Assembly (NCBI GenBank): GCA_904063045.1
Contig: CAJFCJ010000018.1
Span: forward strand, 186,001 to 250,000
DNA from: Dimorphilus gyrociliatus
Taxonomy: Eukaryota > Annelida > Polychaeta > Dinophilidae
DNA length: 64,000 nucleotides
Direction: 5' to 3'
Below the pieces are notes generated by a model. The model saw only the letters and a list, made by a program, of their open reading frames with translations. It made no database searches and was not told the origin of the DNA. Positions 1 through 13,800 of this stretch are shown one piece after another (positions within the stretch are counted from its first letter, which is position 1; every line of letters starts with the position of its first letter). Both the position numbers and the translations under genes were made by a program.

Positions 1-228
1 ATTGAAAGTATTAATCCTATACTCTATTTATCAGGCAGAATCAGGACGCAAGTGGTTAAATGAATATGGTTAAAAACTTATGCGTTTGCTAGATTTAATA
101 CCACATGTGTTGTTTTGGCCATTTTTCTTTAAAATTGGCTATCGATAAATTTTAATGAACCAGATATCTTACAATACTTAGGCTTTAGTAAAATTATCCT
201 GAATTCGTCTAAAAAAAGAAGACTTTAC

Positions 229-811
229 CTTCAAGAAGAAGGACTTTTCTTCCCTCGGTTTCTAAAGCGCTCATTAGGAGGTTAAAAGCCTCTGATGTAT
301 CGTTTCGAACCCGTGAACTCTCGTCGTACAAAACCAACTCCAAATTGCAGTTGTTTTCATATCTTTGTCTGACACAGGGTGTTGATATGATGTCTTCGAC
401 TTTGACATTACCTTGTATGAATTTTTTCTTAACAATCTTATTTTCAACGCAAATATTGATAGAGTTCATAATATGGCATTTCGAATAACAGTGAAAGGAC
501 CGAGTGTCGATGATCAGAACTTTATGAATAACCTTTTCCAAGTCAAGCGGAGAAATTGTCTTAGAATTTATAGAGCGAAGTATGTCCATTGTTTTGCAGC
601 TTGTGTCCAGTTTCAAACATTTTTTGTTCTTCGACTGAAGAGTCTTAGGGCAAAGAGTGATAGGTCGACTTTCGTCATTCGCTTTTCTTAAATCTTTTTT
701 TGAGGGAGAGGGAGAAGCTTTAGCTGAACCTCGACGGGAAGAAGAGTTTCGACCTACGGTAAGTCGAGTAAGAGTACAGGATCGTTGATCAATGGCAGAT
801 AGAGTGGTCAT
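229..811 (-). CDS. MAP-kinase phosphatase (DUSP family), 5' coding exon, partial
   Basis: First coding exon, starting at the ATG at 811 and ending at a GT donor (GTAAAGTC) just below 229; the catalytic part lies beyond the left edge. About 194 residues are visible. Residues 1–70 are Ser/Lys-rich. From about residue 85 there is a rhodanese/CH2-like fold typical of MAPK phosphatases: a buried VLIIDTRSF strand, then HIMNSINI, then a basic cluster (KIVKKKF) at the position of the kinase-interaction motif, followed by VEDII. In this family that module docks ERK, p38 or JNK and the later HCX5R domain dephosphorylates their Thr and Tyr. The exon stops right after LLLEG, where family members continue with a GGF motif. 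Positions 1–228 look like intron and I see no further exon there. Which DUSP subgroup it belongs to cannot be told without the catalytic domain. Confidence 0.7.
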
Positions 812-2077
812 TATTCTTTGTGATTTTTCAATACTTGGGTTTATTTAATAAAAAAAAAACTTAAATGTAGATGTAGTTTCTTGACAGTATTTGAGTGAAG
901 TCGAGCTAGCTGAAAATGGCTGATTTTATATCAAACAACATACGTGAACTAAATCGTTGAACAATATCATGTCTGTTATACCATTTTGCTTCGTGAACCC
1001 TCGACCAATAAGCATGTCTCTTACATATTACTTTCAGTTCTTTTTATAGGTGTAATAGATCTTTGTGAAATTGGTGAAGAGTATTGCGAAATTTGTATGA
1101 AATAATTCATTAATATTAATTATAAACTATAATCGATAGAAGATTAGCACAACATGTTATAAAAAGTATGTAAAAAGAAGGTGTAGCTTTTTAATAATCA
1201 GATATTGATTAATCGTTCGTGAAAAAATATTCTTGAACTTTGTAGATCCTATTGAGTATTTCGGTATTCTAAGTGCATTTATTCATAAACCAAAAATTTC
1301 CATTGCAATTGACAAATGCTGGTCTTATTTACTTCAGAAAGCATTTAACCTATTCATGATCCTCTTTGTTAAAAATTATTAGACATTATGAAATAGTTCA
1401 GCTGAAATTGTAGATGAGTAAATTCTCCCTAACTGCTAATATTGTTATGTGAGAACAATTACCTCTTACAGGTCTGAAAACTTATAGATTTTATTCAAGC
1501 TGACGGTGAAAAGGTGTTGTAATATATATTTCATATTTGAAACAATAGAGACAATTGTATAATAGAGATTACAATATAGAATGTATATTCATTGTTAACT
1601 TTAACGGCTATTTTCAATCTAATAACGAGTTTTATAAAATTCCGAGATAGGAATATATTAAGTGAATCATGTTTTATTTTTACAAAAACCTCCTGAAATA
1701 AGGTTTTAGCAATGTTCTTCCTAGAAGAATCCTATGTAATAATGTTGTATATCATTGTGTGTAAACGAAGAGAGGCTGTAAAGAAAAATTTGATAAGCTA
1801 TTGGTTGTCTCTTTAAACTCTAAAGAATCAATACAATCCAGTACATATCATGTTTATTATTTACTTTTCTGTAGTATGTGCTAAGAATTTGACATTACAT
1901 TTAAACGAATAGTCAATTTCATGTTCTTTTCCCTTTTGGTATGGAATTAAATGTGATAAATCTAAAACTGTTCCTTCCTATACAATTTAGTTATTCACAA
2001 ACGATTTAATTCTCTGCTCAATATTAACCACACTCCCTAATGACTATTACATTATAGAAGCCTAAATTTCTTTACCC
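812..2077. other. Intergenic, AT-rich, no gene seen
   Basis: Spacer between the phosphatase start codon and the stop of the LRR gene. It must hold the phosphatase promoter and 5' UTR and the LRR gene's 3' UTR. I found no open frame with convincing splice sites on either strand. Confidence 0.5.
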
Positions 2078-3285
2078 TTAAGAGCAAAGTCTGTGGATTC
2101 TCGAAGGACATGAAAACTGCACCCAATTTAAACTTTGTCCAGCTGTGCTTCCTGGTTTTTTACAGAGACCTATTACATCAGCTTTACGTTTAGTCAATTT
2201 TGTAATCCACAGCATTGAGCAATTGCAATTTAGTGGATTGTCCTCTAGAATCAGTCGCTGTAGTCGATTTATTGAAGATAGACCACATTTTCCGTCCGCT
2301 AATTTACCTATTGTCTCCAGCCTGTTGTCGCTTAAGTTTAGAATTCTAAGATTATTAAGAGTTGCAAATGCTTGATAGGATATACTCCATAATTTGTTGC
2401 TTGTTAAAGATACTTCTTTCAGATATCTTAGGCCCCGGAACATGCTTTTACGAATTTTTGTTAGTCGATTCCTATTTGCTGAGAATTTTTGTAGTCGAGG
2501 AACTGTGATAAGGCTTTTTAAAGATGCCAATTTATTATCGTCGAGGCTTAGCGTTTCCAGCCTATACAACCCTTTTAGAGCACCTATCGAGAGAGTTTCA
2601 ATTCATAATAATACATTCCTTTTCATATATACAAAAGTGAACAACTCTACTTACCAGGCTTTAAAACCGATAAATGGTTTCCGGAAAGGTCTAGCGTATG
2701 CAATTTTGCTAGATGCAAAAACGTATTATCTAGAATTTCCTTCAATCGGTTATCCTTGAAATTTAGAATAGATAAAGACACCAATCCTCGAAAGGAATCT
2801 GTCTTGAGAAGACTTATTCTGTTGTGTGCCAAACTCAATTCTTCCAGTCCGTGATTATCATCGAACAAACCAACTGGAATGGTAAAGAAATTGTTATGGT
2901 CCAAAAGTATGCGATTAAGTTTGCTCATACGACGGAAGACCGCCCAATGAAGGATCGAAAGCGGATTATATCGCAAGTTTAGAGTTTGTAAAGAATTTCG
3001 TATAGGCCCATTAAATGCCCTAGGAGAAACATTAATTAAACGATTTCTACTGAAGTTAACAGTTTTTGCATCAACATTCTCAAATGAGTTGGGACCAATA
3101 AAACTCAAGTGATTTCTTGATAGATCCATAACAGAATATCGAATTTTTTCTCCTCTGAATTGAGGAATATCTTCAAAACCACGAAATGAACAATCCACAG
3201 TTGTTTTTCCACGGCAGAAGCAAGAATCGCTCGGACAGGAGATGACTGTCTTTAAAAAAGCAGTTAAGATTATTACTACCATCAT
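2078..3285 (-). CDS. Secreted leucine-rich-repeat protein
   Basis: Two exons, 2655–3285 and 2078–2583, joined in phase 1 (donor GTAAGT, acceptor CGATAG), giving 378 aa. Residues 1–16 are a hydrophobic signal peptide followed by a cysteine-rich N-terminal cap (C-SDSCFC...VDCS). About nine typical LxxLxLxxN repeats follow, and one of them is rebuilt exactly across the splice junction. A C-terminal cap with the NPLNCNC...W motif closes the repeat stack. The protein stops about 15 residues after that cap, and no membrane segment or GPI signal is evident, so it should be secreted. The architecture resembles slit/insulin-like LRR (ALS) or peroxidasin-type caps, but no extra domain identifies a family. 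Extracellular protein binding is the likely role, by inference from LRR proteins in general. Confidence 0.85.
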
Positions 3286-4885
3286 GTTGCTTTCTTTATA
3301 AAAGAAGCGTCACTAGACGAAACGCCCTCTGTAAGCCATATGAATTCGCATGTTTATTAATAAACAACAATGTGTAAGCTCATCTGTGACGGTAATGAAC
3401 AGATAGCACGGGTTATAGACTAAAATATTGGAAATATTAGATTTCAATGAGAATCAACATTGGTGTATTATATTTTTAAATATTTTTAAAATGTCTGCTG
3501 ATATAAATAAAGAGAATTACATGTTATAGTTTAGTTGTTCATTCATTTGACATTAAACTGCAAACACTTAAATGTCTTCAATATACAAGGCAAGAAATTA
3601 ATGGCAAAGTATCACATGTTATATATCATGATGTCCCATACTCAGGTTTTGGTAATCTGTGTTTTAAAAAAAATAGTACTCCCATATCAAAAGCACTAAA
3701 ATATTTACGAACGGTATACTGAAGGAAGCAATGTTTTTAAAGTTTTCGTTTTGTATTGAGTACTAAAACACAATGAGTAAAGCTATGCAAAATTACGTTA
3801 CCATTTAAAAAAATTACTATTTCATGGAGTTCAATTATTTACTATTTCTTAGGGATATTTACAGTTCTAGCGGACACGTTGATCAGTACTAGATCAAATA
3901 AGCTTCATAAGTTAGGGTAGTTGCAAGCTCTCTTCTATTGGACACTACTCGTAAATTTTTACGCGAGGCATGACTGAACATATTTAACACGCTAACTCAA
4001 AAACAAAGAATACAACAGGTTAATGACAATCTGAAAGCAACCTCTAGATGGCACTGACGTAGTAATAACAATATATACTAATTACATACAAATTTGCATA
4101 TATTTCGTGCATTTTCATCAGTAAATTAATGGTTTTTTAGAGAAATACTAAAATTAATTCATTAAATAATTTAGGATTGACTAGTTAGTTAAATATGCAA
4201 CACAATGTGAATAATGTAAACTTAGAGATATCGTTGCTAACGTTATAGTGTACTTAATAGATGGCAGCACATATGGGCAAAATATCCTTATTCCAAGTAC
4301 GCAAACTCAATGATCTTTCTGGAAAAGAAGGTTATTGTTAAATAAAATTAAAATATTTGATTTACAAAGATTTAAAGTATTCTATTTGGAATTTGGTTAA
4401 AAATTTGCGATTGATAGAGAGAACTACTTTTTTTCCGGCTGCGGATTTATACATAGCGTGGTTGTTACAAGGCTGGTAAAATGGCGAGCTAGTCAAAATT
4501 AGTGAAATAAAGCGACGGCAACGCTTATAAGTAAGGTACCTTTTGTATTTCAATAAGCATTTGATGAGTTCATTTATTATAAATGTTATGGAATTTTTTA
4601 CGATTATCATTGTTGACGAAACATGCGAAATAAAATTATTTCTTTTTTTTCAATCCTTACGTGTGATATTTAATTATTTGTGAATCTTTCAAGTTTTTCT
4701 AGCAATCAAAGTTGTATTTTAATTTAAATATTGTAATAGCAAAATTGTATATATTACGCATTGTAAATTTCGTGTTAAAAGGGTTATTAGATGCAAGATT
4801 TCATCTTACCCTCCACAATCTATGGTGTCCTCTATGTGTTTGATAACCTGTCACTAAAATTGCATTTAAACCATTTATAGACGGA
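3286..4885. other. Intergenic region with probable KMT2C/D 5' UTR
   Basis: Divergent spacer between the LRR gene and the methyltransferase gene. A polypyrimidine-poor acceptor (CCATTTATAG) ends at 4880, five bases before the KMT2C/D start codon, so at least one noncoding first exon probably lies upstream; I could not fix its 5' limits. An 82-codon open frame on the minus strand at 4362–4610 has no recognisable content. Confidence 0.4.
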
Positions 4886-7800
4886 ATGGAAGACAACGAT
4901 AAAAAAGATGATGATAAAGAACAAGCGCCGTTGCAGAGGGCAAGTTCATCTCTCAGTATCAATTCAGATTCAGCATCTGGTACGTCGACACCTAGATCGA
5001 CGACTCCAGCGTCCACCCTAAACATACGTCCAACGAATACCAACCAGCAAATTCAATCTTTGTTGAATATTCAAGAGTTGTATAGGCAGGCAGCTGAAAA
5101 TCAATTAATGCAAGCAGCCTCGGACCCTTTGGCATTAATGTCATTGGGTTTTGCTCCTATGGGATACACAAGTTTACCTGGTTTGACGGCACCGCAAAAG
5201 CCGACTGGCAGAAGTAGAGGCAGACCAAAGAAGGATTCACCAAAAAGTCCTCCAGCGAAAGTTAAGACTACAAGAACGAAAACTGGTCAAAGAACAAAAA
5301 CTCTTTGTAGAATAAATGCGGCTCATCGTCAAAAAGTGGAGAAAAGTGATGCTGAGCCAAATTCGACGCTTCCCTCACCAATAGTATCTCAACCTATGAA
5401 CAGTGCACAACTTTTAGCTGCAATGGCGACTGGTTTGAGAACCCCTGATTTAACATTTGTTAATCCATTTGCCGGACTAGTTCCTGGTTTATCGGCAACT
5501 CCTTTCGTAACTCCTATTGTGCCTCAAAATGTAATAGGAGGAAATGGAGGACAGGAAGAGTCAGCTAGCAATGCAAGCGAGAGTGTTCCAACAACTCGTA
5601 CGTGATTTAATAGCTTAGGTCTTTCATCTAAACATTTTTTTTTCCAGCGGTATCAGCCGGTGTCATGGGCGAATCACAAAATCTGAGTTTAGCCAGAAGA
5701 TCTGGAGATGGAATAAAGAGTGAAGAATCATCTATTTCGGACGCGCCGTTAGTTTGTTTATGATCTATTTTTTTTTTTTAAACTCAAATATTACAGGGAG
5801 GAAGAGCATAAAAGATGTTCCTTGTGCAATTGCACCAACAAATCGGTTTTAGGTCAAGGAAGTCTATTGAAATTTGACCCAACACCGGACTATGATGTGT
5901 TTTCGAAATCTTTTGCGCTAAAAAACGAGCCAGTTTCGGATAGTGAAGAAAAGAACACAGAAAAAGTACAAAAGCCTTTAACATGGCGAAGAAATCGAGG
6001 GCCTTGTAAATCTGTCATCAAGTATAACGTTTTTAAAATTACCTATAGTTTTTATTAAACTCATTGTAATTAACTTAGGGAAAGAAGTAAATCACCCAGA
6101 GCAGAAGAACTCACATGTACTGACATTAAGGGATCTGAAGATATGCTAAATGCAATTGGTTTTGACGAAGTTGGCGTACATGATGTGTACGAAAAAACTG
6201 GTCACACTTGGGTTCATCAAAGTTGTGCCACCTGGTCAGAAGGGGTTGTTCAGACTGAATCATACACTTTGCTATATGTCGATAAAGCCGTATTTTCATC
6301 TCTGTCAGAAAAATGTGCTCTTTGCAAACGCTATGGAGCGTCAATACCTTGCCAAGAATGTCTTAAAAAGTATCATTTTCCTTGTGCTGCAGCAGCTGCT
6401 TGTTTTCAGGATATGAAAACATATAATATGTTATGTCCAGAACATGCTCTTCCGACAGCAACTATAGTCAAGGAAAGTACACCCTGCATAGTTTGTGATA
6501 CTTTGGGAAATCTGCAAGAGTTATTGTTTTGTACCACATGCGGACAGCATTACCACGGTCAGTGCTTAGATCCTCATGTGACCGTCTCTCCCGTAGTTAG
6601 AGCTGGTTGGCAATGTCCAGATTGTAAAATTTGTCAAGGATGTCGTGAACCTGGAGACGACATGAGAATATTAGTTTGCGACACTTGTGACAAAGCATTT
6701 CATACTTATTGCCTGAAACCAGCTGTCACTTCGATTCCAAAAAATGGCTGGAAATGTGCTTCGTGTAGAGTTTGCTCGGACTGTGGATCTAGAACCCCTG
6801 GATCCGGTCCTAGCTCTAGATGGCACTTACACTTCACAGTTTGCGATTCCTGTTATCAGCAAAGAAATAAGGGAGTGTGTTGTCCAGAATGCGGAAGTGC
6901 TTACAGGCAATTTACACATAAGGATATGGTGCTATGTTCCTCGTGCAATAAGTATGTTCATCTACAGTGCGCTCGAAATACTCTAAAAGATGTCGATAAG
7001 ACCAAAATATCACAAACAGAATATACATGCTCTGTTTGTAAAGGAAAAGATAAATTACATGCAAGTTTCGGTATTGTTGCACCTCAATCGTCTTCCTCTA
7101 GTTTGGATTTAGCAGTCCCAAAAGAAATGGAAAAATTTGAAGTTTTTAATCAATGGAAAGGCATGGATATGGCCGGAAAAAGGGAAGATAGAAGAATAAG
7201 TGATGCTTCGGTTCGGTCTAGCTATACCGATAATATGTCAGTATATGGCGATTCCAATGATTGCTTGTACGGCTTAGAGAAGATTTCTGGAACAATATCT
7301 GATTCTCAAACTAGTCTGGATGACTTCGGATTAGATATTTCAAAATGCGCTAATACACTAGGATTCTCAATGACAGTGGGAAGAAAGAAACCCTCACGAG
7401 GAAAGGGTGGCAAAGGTAAAGGCGGAGCTAACATCTGCAAAAGACGACCACCAAAGACATCTCGGAACGAAGAACGGAAAAGAAGTAAAGGTACAAAGAA
7501 TGGTTTTGGCTCCACAGATGGCAGTAAGCATTCAGACGAAGAACAGCATTCAACAGCAATTATATGTGCAAGTAATGATGATGTTGTACTCAAACAGGTA
7601 AACAAATATAATTTTCGACTTAATATTTTTATAACAAGGAATAATTTTTAATAGGATGTATGTACAAGTTGTGGTAGTGTTGGAAGAGGAGAAGAGGGAA
7701 GGCTCATTGCTTGTGCCCAATGCGGACAATGCTATCATCCGTATTGTGTAAATGTGAAGGTACAAAATACGCTTATCCAAAGAAAATCAGCTAAAGATTT

Positions 7801-10800
7801 TCGTTTTCAGTTGAATCAAATAGTCATTCAGAAAGGTTGGCGTTGTCTTGATTGCACTGTCTGTGAAGGATGTGGAAAGCCTCACGATGAAAGTCGTCTG
7901 ATTTTGTGTGATGATTGCGATATTTCTTATCATATTTACTGTCTCGATCCTCCCCTTGACCACGTTCCAAAAGGTTCCTGGAAATGTAAGCGATGTGTTA
8001 TGTGCAAATCGTGCGGCTCAACTACACCTGGCTATAGGTGTCAATGGCAAAGTAATTGGACGCAATGCGCTCCTTGCTCTAGCTTGAATACATGTCCGAT
8101 TTGCACAAGAAACTATATGGATAATGATTTGATTATTATGTGTGGCTATTGCGAAAGGTAAGGGCTATGTTTTTTCTACCACAAAATCCATTTGTCTGAT
8201 AAAAGTTGGCTCATACTGTTGAATTCTTTGTTTACTCTTGGAACAGTGACTAAGCACGCTTGAGTGCTCATTAATCCATCAGCTGTTAGTACAAATGATT
8301 CGAACCATTTTTTTTTTCTTAAATTGAAATACGATAATTTGTTCTCATTGTTAGCCATTTTGTAATCATGGCCTCCTATCACATATATATTATGGCCCAG
8401 TAAAATGACAGAATGCATTGCTCGTCCTCTTGGCATTTTAGGATAAGATGTATTCCAAGTACCAAAAATTTTAGCTCTCTCTCCTGTACATTGAAATGAT
8501 ATGATGGTGTCATGCTGCCTTTCTTTGGCGGTCTTCATTTGCTTGTCATAGTCAAATCCCATTCCACCAATTATATATATAACTCCTCTATGGCATATCA
8601 TGGAATGTCTTTCTCTTCCCGATGGAAGCACTGCTTCCCCTATTGCTTGTATCCAATGGTCCATTTTGAAATCATATTTCCAAAAAGAATTTATTGCTGT
8701 TTTCCCTGGCTCACTCACACCACCGCTAATGTATAATTGATCGCCAACAACACAAGAAGCATGATCAGCTCGAGGTTTTGGTAGTGGTTTCAATTCACTC
8801 CAAATGTCTTTTAAAGGATCATAGAACTCACAGTCCGCTATAATTTGTCCATGTCGATTTTCACCACCAATAACGAATATAAAATTTTCGTGAGTTTCAA
8901 CTGTAAATCTAATTCTTGTTGAAAGCATCGGGCGTCTCCTTAACCAGATATTATTTTTCGGATCATATGAAATACAGATGTTTGTGATATTACCACTTTC
9001 ATACTGTTTTCCTCCCAAAAAGAATATTATACCTCTAAACAAGACAACTTTGAATCCAATAATATCTTTAAGTCTTGGCCATGTAATTATATTCACTTTT
9101 GGAAATGGTCGAAGTCGCCTTTGAGAGTCCAAGAGCATATAATAAAATTTAGAACTGCCTATAAGAAATTACAATGTAAATAGATTAGAATAAATTTTTT
9201 ATTCACATCACTCTACCCGTGCTGGTATTAAAAACCATAAGATATGTATTAGAATCGCTAATTTTTGATGGATAGTTCAACTGATCAATAGTTAAACTTC
9301 TGTCCAACGTTGGGCGGAATTGTTTTTTTTCTAACTCTGTATAGGTTTTCGTTAACTCCATGGCGGTCTGTGAACACTTGATATACTAGAGTTTTCAGTT
9401 GCTTCACAGTTGATCCCCTCTCAATAGCGCTTTGTCATTACTTCGATATTATTGATCAATAATTTGGTTATTCTGTGCCATTTGCTAAAATTATGAGTCT
9501 TCTGTAGGAATGTACTTTTGTTTGCTCTGAATAGCCTTGTATTTCCATTTTAGGTGGCTGCATGCCGAATGCGATAATATTAGAACAGAAGATGAAGCTG
9601 ACAAAGCAGTGGAAAGTGGTTATCATTGTATATTATGTAGGCCGTTTACTGGACATAAAGTTTCGGGTAAGTATAAATTTACGATTCATCAAACAACTTA
9701 ACTTACTGTTTTTAAAATTGTCATGCATTTTTTTAGTTCCAGCATATGCTGCCGAAAATGAAACAACTGATAACTCACAAAAAAGTACTGGAAACACTCC
9801 TGCCTTATCAATAACAATAAATCCTTTGAGCATGTCTCCTAAGGCTCAAAATATAGAAACACCGTCAACGCCCAGAAGTGTTAAACGTTACATGTTGGAT
9901 GGAGTTTTCTTATCTGAAAGAGGAATTGATCACATTCGAAGTTTAACAATAAAAGTGCCAGAAAAACCTAAGAGACCGTAAGTAATTTTTCATGGCGCCA
10001 TCTATGCTTTAAATTTTAGTAGATTTGTTTGCAATTAATACTTATCAACCCTTCATGTTTAATAGTGAATGTATTGTCATCATGTCTAGATTTATGCTTT
10101 CAACCGACAGGCGAAAACAAAAGCTATCAAATGATAAACAAAAAGGCGCCCTCAACAAATTGTTTGATTTAGATGAGAATGATGATGGTAAAGATGATGA
10201 AGAGGGAGAAGATGGTATTTCTAAAGAAGAAACAATGTCAATTTCAGAAAGACGAAAAAACAGGCGAGTTCAACTGCTGGGGATTGGTGGCTTTTGCCCT
10301 CGAAAACGAACGCCAGCAAGAGGTGGAGTTCCTAGACATAGAGGTGGAGGAGCCAGAGTATTAAACAGAATGGATAGTCAAACAGGTTTGTATCAATTAT
10401 TGCTTGATAATCTCATCTGTAAATAAATTGTTATTTTTCAGATGCACAAGAAGACATGAATCTCGAAATGGAAAATGGTAAAAGAAAACGTAAACCGTTT
10501 AGAAGAGCCAGAAGATGTTATTTAGAAGAATACTTCCCAAGCTATCTTCAGGAAGCTTTCTTTGGTAAAACATTAGTGGATCGATCTAAGAATGCGGAGG
10601 TTAAGGAACTTGATGAAGAAAAAGAAGATGGTGGTGATGAAGTTGGAAAGGGATCTCTGTTGGGCTACCCAACAAAGTCCTTCCTGGATAGAACAGTTGG
10701 TGTTTTTTAAAATGTAATAAATAAAGCTATATTAATATATTTAATACCTAGACATCGGAGTCAACAACTGCTTTTGTAGCCACACCGCCTCGACAGCAAG

Positions 10801-13800
10801 AAACATCCGATCAACACGTGGATTCTAATTATGGTAAATATTACACTTTTTGAAATTTTTTGATAGTAATAGCCTGGTTCTCTTCAGAAGATGATTTGAA
10901 AGATATTTTACCGTCAGACGTCGATATGGAGCTGTTCATTAATACTAATTTGAAAACTGACGAATTAACAGAGCAATCTGAAAATGTGTTTGAACCAAGC
11001 ATTGACAATGATGAACCAATGAGCGCTGTAGATGATATTAATTTACCTCAGGATCTCAATAAACTGGAAGAGATGGATTCTAAAACTGTTGAGGAATTAC
11101 TTGGTGTAATGAATGAAGAAAATGAAGAAAACGTTCAGGTAATGAGAAATTATTTTTGCACTAAATTCTAAATGGGAATATTTTTTAGGTTGAACCACCA
11201 GCAAGCAATTTAAGTGAAGCTTCAACACCCTCTAATTCTGGTCCACCTTCTGTCGCTGCATCATCTAACGATGGTTCTAACACTGTACCACAAGGGCCCC
11301 TTAGTGGTGGACATAGTCTTCCTGATGCTCAAGGTATGTAGCTTAATTTTTGTGTGGTATGTAGCTATAGCGATTGAAATATGCGTTTCTAATTATTTTG
11401 TCTTGTAATTAAATCGAATGTTCCCCTCTGTATGCGGTTTCTTTAAAAGAGAAGACTCTTTTATTCTTCTCAAAATAATATGAATATTTAGTAAATTATG
11501 TTGCAAATTTTTCAGGCCATTTAATGTTGTTTTATGGTTTGTAGAACACTGAATTTCTGTTTATTTTTATTCATAATTTCACTATGCTTTCGTTTCCCTT
11601 GGTTTAGTTTAGTTATAGTAGTAAGATAAATTTGCATGGCATTAGGAAAGCGAAAACAATCAAATAATGTGAAAATATATCAATAAGCTTTGCTTTCCTA
11701 TTGAATTTGCACTGGCCAAATTTTGGCATGTACTGTTCTTTTGAAATCTGGTTTATGAATTTTTTTTAAATGATTTTTACTCTTTTACTGTAGACATTGG
11801 CTACCGTGGTTTACTTTTTAAAAATAAAGTTTATTTTTTTAATCAAAAATATTATTTTTCAGAAAATAATTTTCCACTACCGGCAATGCACGGATTTTCC
11901 ACCAATACAACAGCAACTCCTCCACAACACCCTATAAGCTTACCTGCTATGTCTCCTAGACCAGCTGGAATTCAAAGATATCCATTACAAGGAGGTGTTC
12001 GACCACCGCATCCTCATACAGTAGCTCAGCCGACACATAGCCCAGTTTCATATCCACCCTCAAGTGTCATGCAGCAACCTCACCCATCTGCAGGAAATAT
12101 GGCGCTTATGCATCCTACTCCAAACCAAGGAACATCTCACACTCAAGAATATCCTGGAGTTTTTATGGACAATAATCAAGTCAGACCACACGGACCATCA
12201 GCACCCACACCGACTTGGCCACAACAGCAGCCAAGTGAAAGTGATCAGAGTTACAGTAAACGAAATATTGCAAAATGGCAGCTTGACGAACCTCTTGGTG
12301 ACATGGCAACAATTTCTCCAGTCCTCTATTGTAATATGAAGCATCCAGAACTTAAGGAGAAATATCCCGATTGGAACGAACGATCTAAGCAAATTGCTAA
12401 ATTATGGAGAAAAGTTCCTTCTGATGTACGAGCTCCTTTTCTCACAAAAGCGAGAGAGAATCGCGCAGCATCACGGCTGACAAAAGCACAAAGAGTTACA
12501 AACGATTATAGAAAGAAAAAGACATCAACAACCGATATGCCCCCACCCCCACCTCCAAAAAATTTACCAGAGACACCGTCTCCGATAGCTTTACCTTTAT
12601 CTTCACCTGTTGGAAGCTCTAGTCCATCCACATCTTCAGCTGCTAATGTTACAACTAGTCCCGTCATAGCCCCAATTAATTCTCCACAAACGGGAAATAA
12701 TAATAATAGTAACAATAATAATAATAATCCAATGTCAGCTCCTGTAACACCATCAAATGAAGATAGTCAGCATTCTTGGGCAGAGAAGCCTCACAGTCCA
12801 GAAGAAAATGTGACTCAACCAGAACCCAAATCCATAAAAGAAGAGAAAGAAGAGACAGGAGATATAGAGACCAAAAAGAATATATCGTCAACTACTATTT
12901 CAACACAATCGCCTCAATGTATTCCACCACCTTTACCGCAAAATCCAGGTCAAGCGCAGGTTCAGCCTCAGCCGCAAACTCAACCGCCACCTGTATCCCA
13001 ACAAGTGCAGGTTCATGCGCAAGCTCAAGCTAAGGCTCAAGCGCAGGCACAAGCTCAGGCTCAGGCTCAGGCTCAAGCACAAGCCCAGGCTCAAGCACAG
13101 GCACAGGCTCAAGCACAGGCTCAAGCCCAAGCACAGGCTCAAGCCCAAGCACAGGCTCAAGCCCAAGCTCAAGCCCAAGCTCAGGCTCAGGCTCAAGCGC
13201 AGGTACAGGCTCAGGCCCAAGCAAAAGTCCAAGGACAAAGCCCAGTCCAAGCCCAAGTTCAACCACAAGGTCAGCCTCAACACCCGCCTCAGCATCCGCC
13301 TCAATCTCAGAACCAACCTCAGACACAACCTCAAATACCGCAACAGCATCCGCAACAAACTCAACATCAACAGTTGCATTTGCAACCTCATCAGCAGATT
13401 CAGCAAGCTCAGATGCAACAACAGCAAATGCAGCAACAAATGCAACAACAGAGTGCAATCCATTCTGGTCCTGTTAGACCTCCCCTCCAGAGTCCACAGC
13501 CAATGCCAGGTAGAATGGAATATCCTGGCATCAGAACGACAAATTTTCAAGGTCAAATCAGACAGCCTGTCATGTCAGAATCATATACGGTAAATCGACC
13601 AATGCCACAACAGCAACCACAGCAACAACAGCCTCCTCAGCAGCAGCAACAGCAACAGCAGCATGACCACTTTCAATTTCAACCTCCAACACCCAGACTT
13701 ACGTCGCCAGATCATTACGATCCATACGCTCAACAGCCATCAACTCCCATGCCACAAGGAAATCCTCATGAGATCAGGCACAGAACTCCATATGGTCACC

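Noticed and set aside
2145-2759. Plus-strand frames overlapping the LRR gene
   Set aside because: They are antisense to exons with clear LRR periodicity.
4362-4610. 82-codon minus-strand frame before KMT2C/D
   Set aside because: No recognisable composition, no splice partners, and it lies in the expected promoter/leader of KMT2C/D.
12933-13556. Long minus-strand open frames of Leu-rich or Val/Glu-rich residues
   Set aside because: They are the complement of the CAGGCT repeat and CAA-rich coding sequence of KMT2C/D; repeats read open in several frames. No splice or start context.
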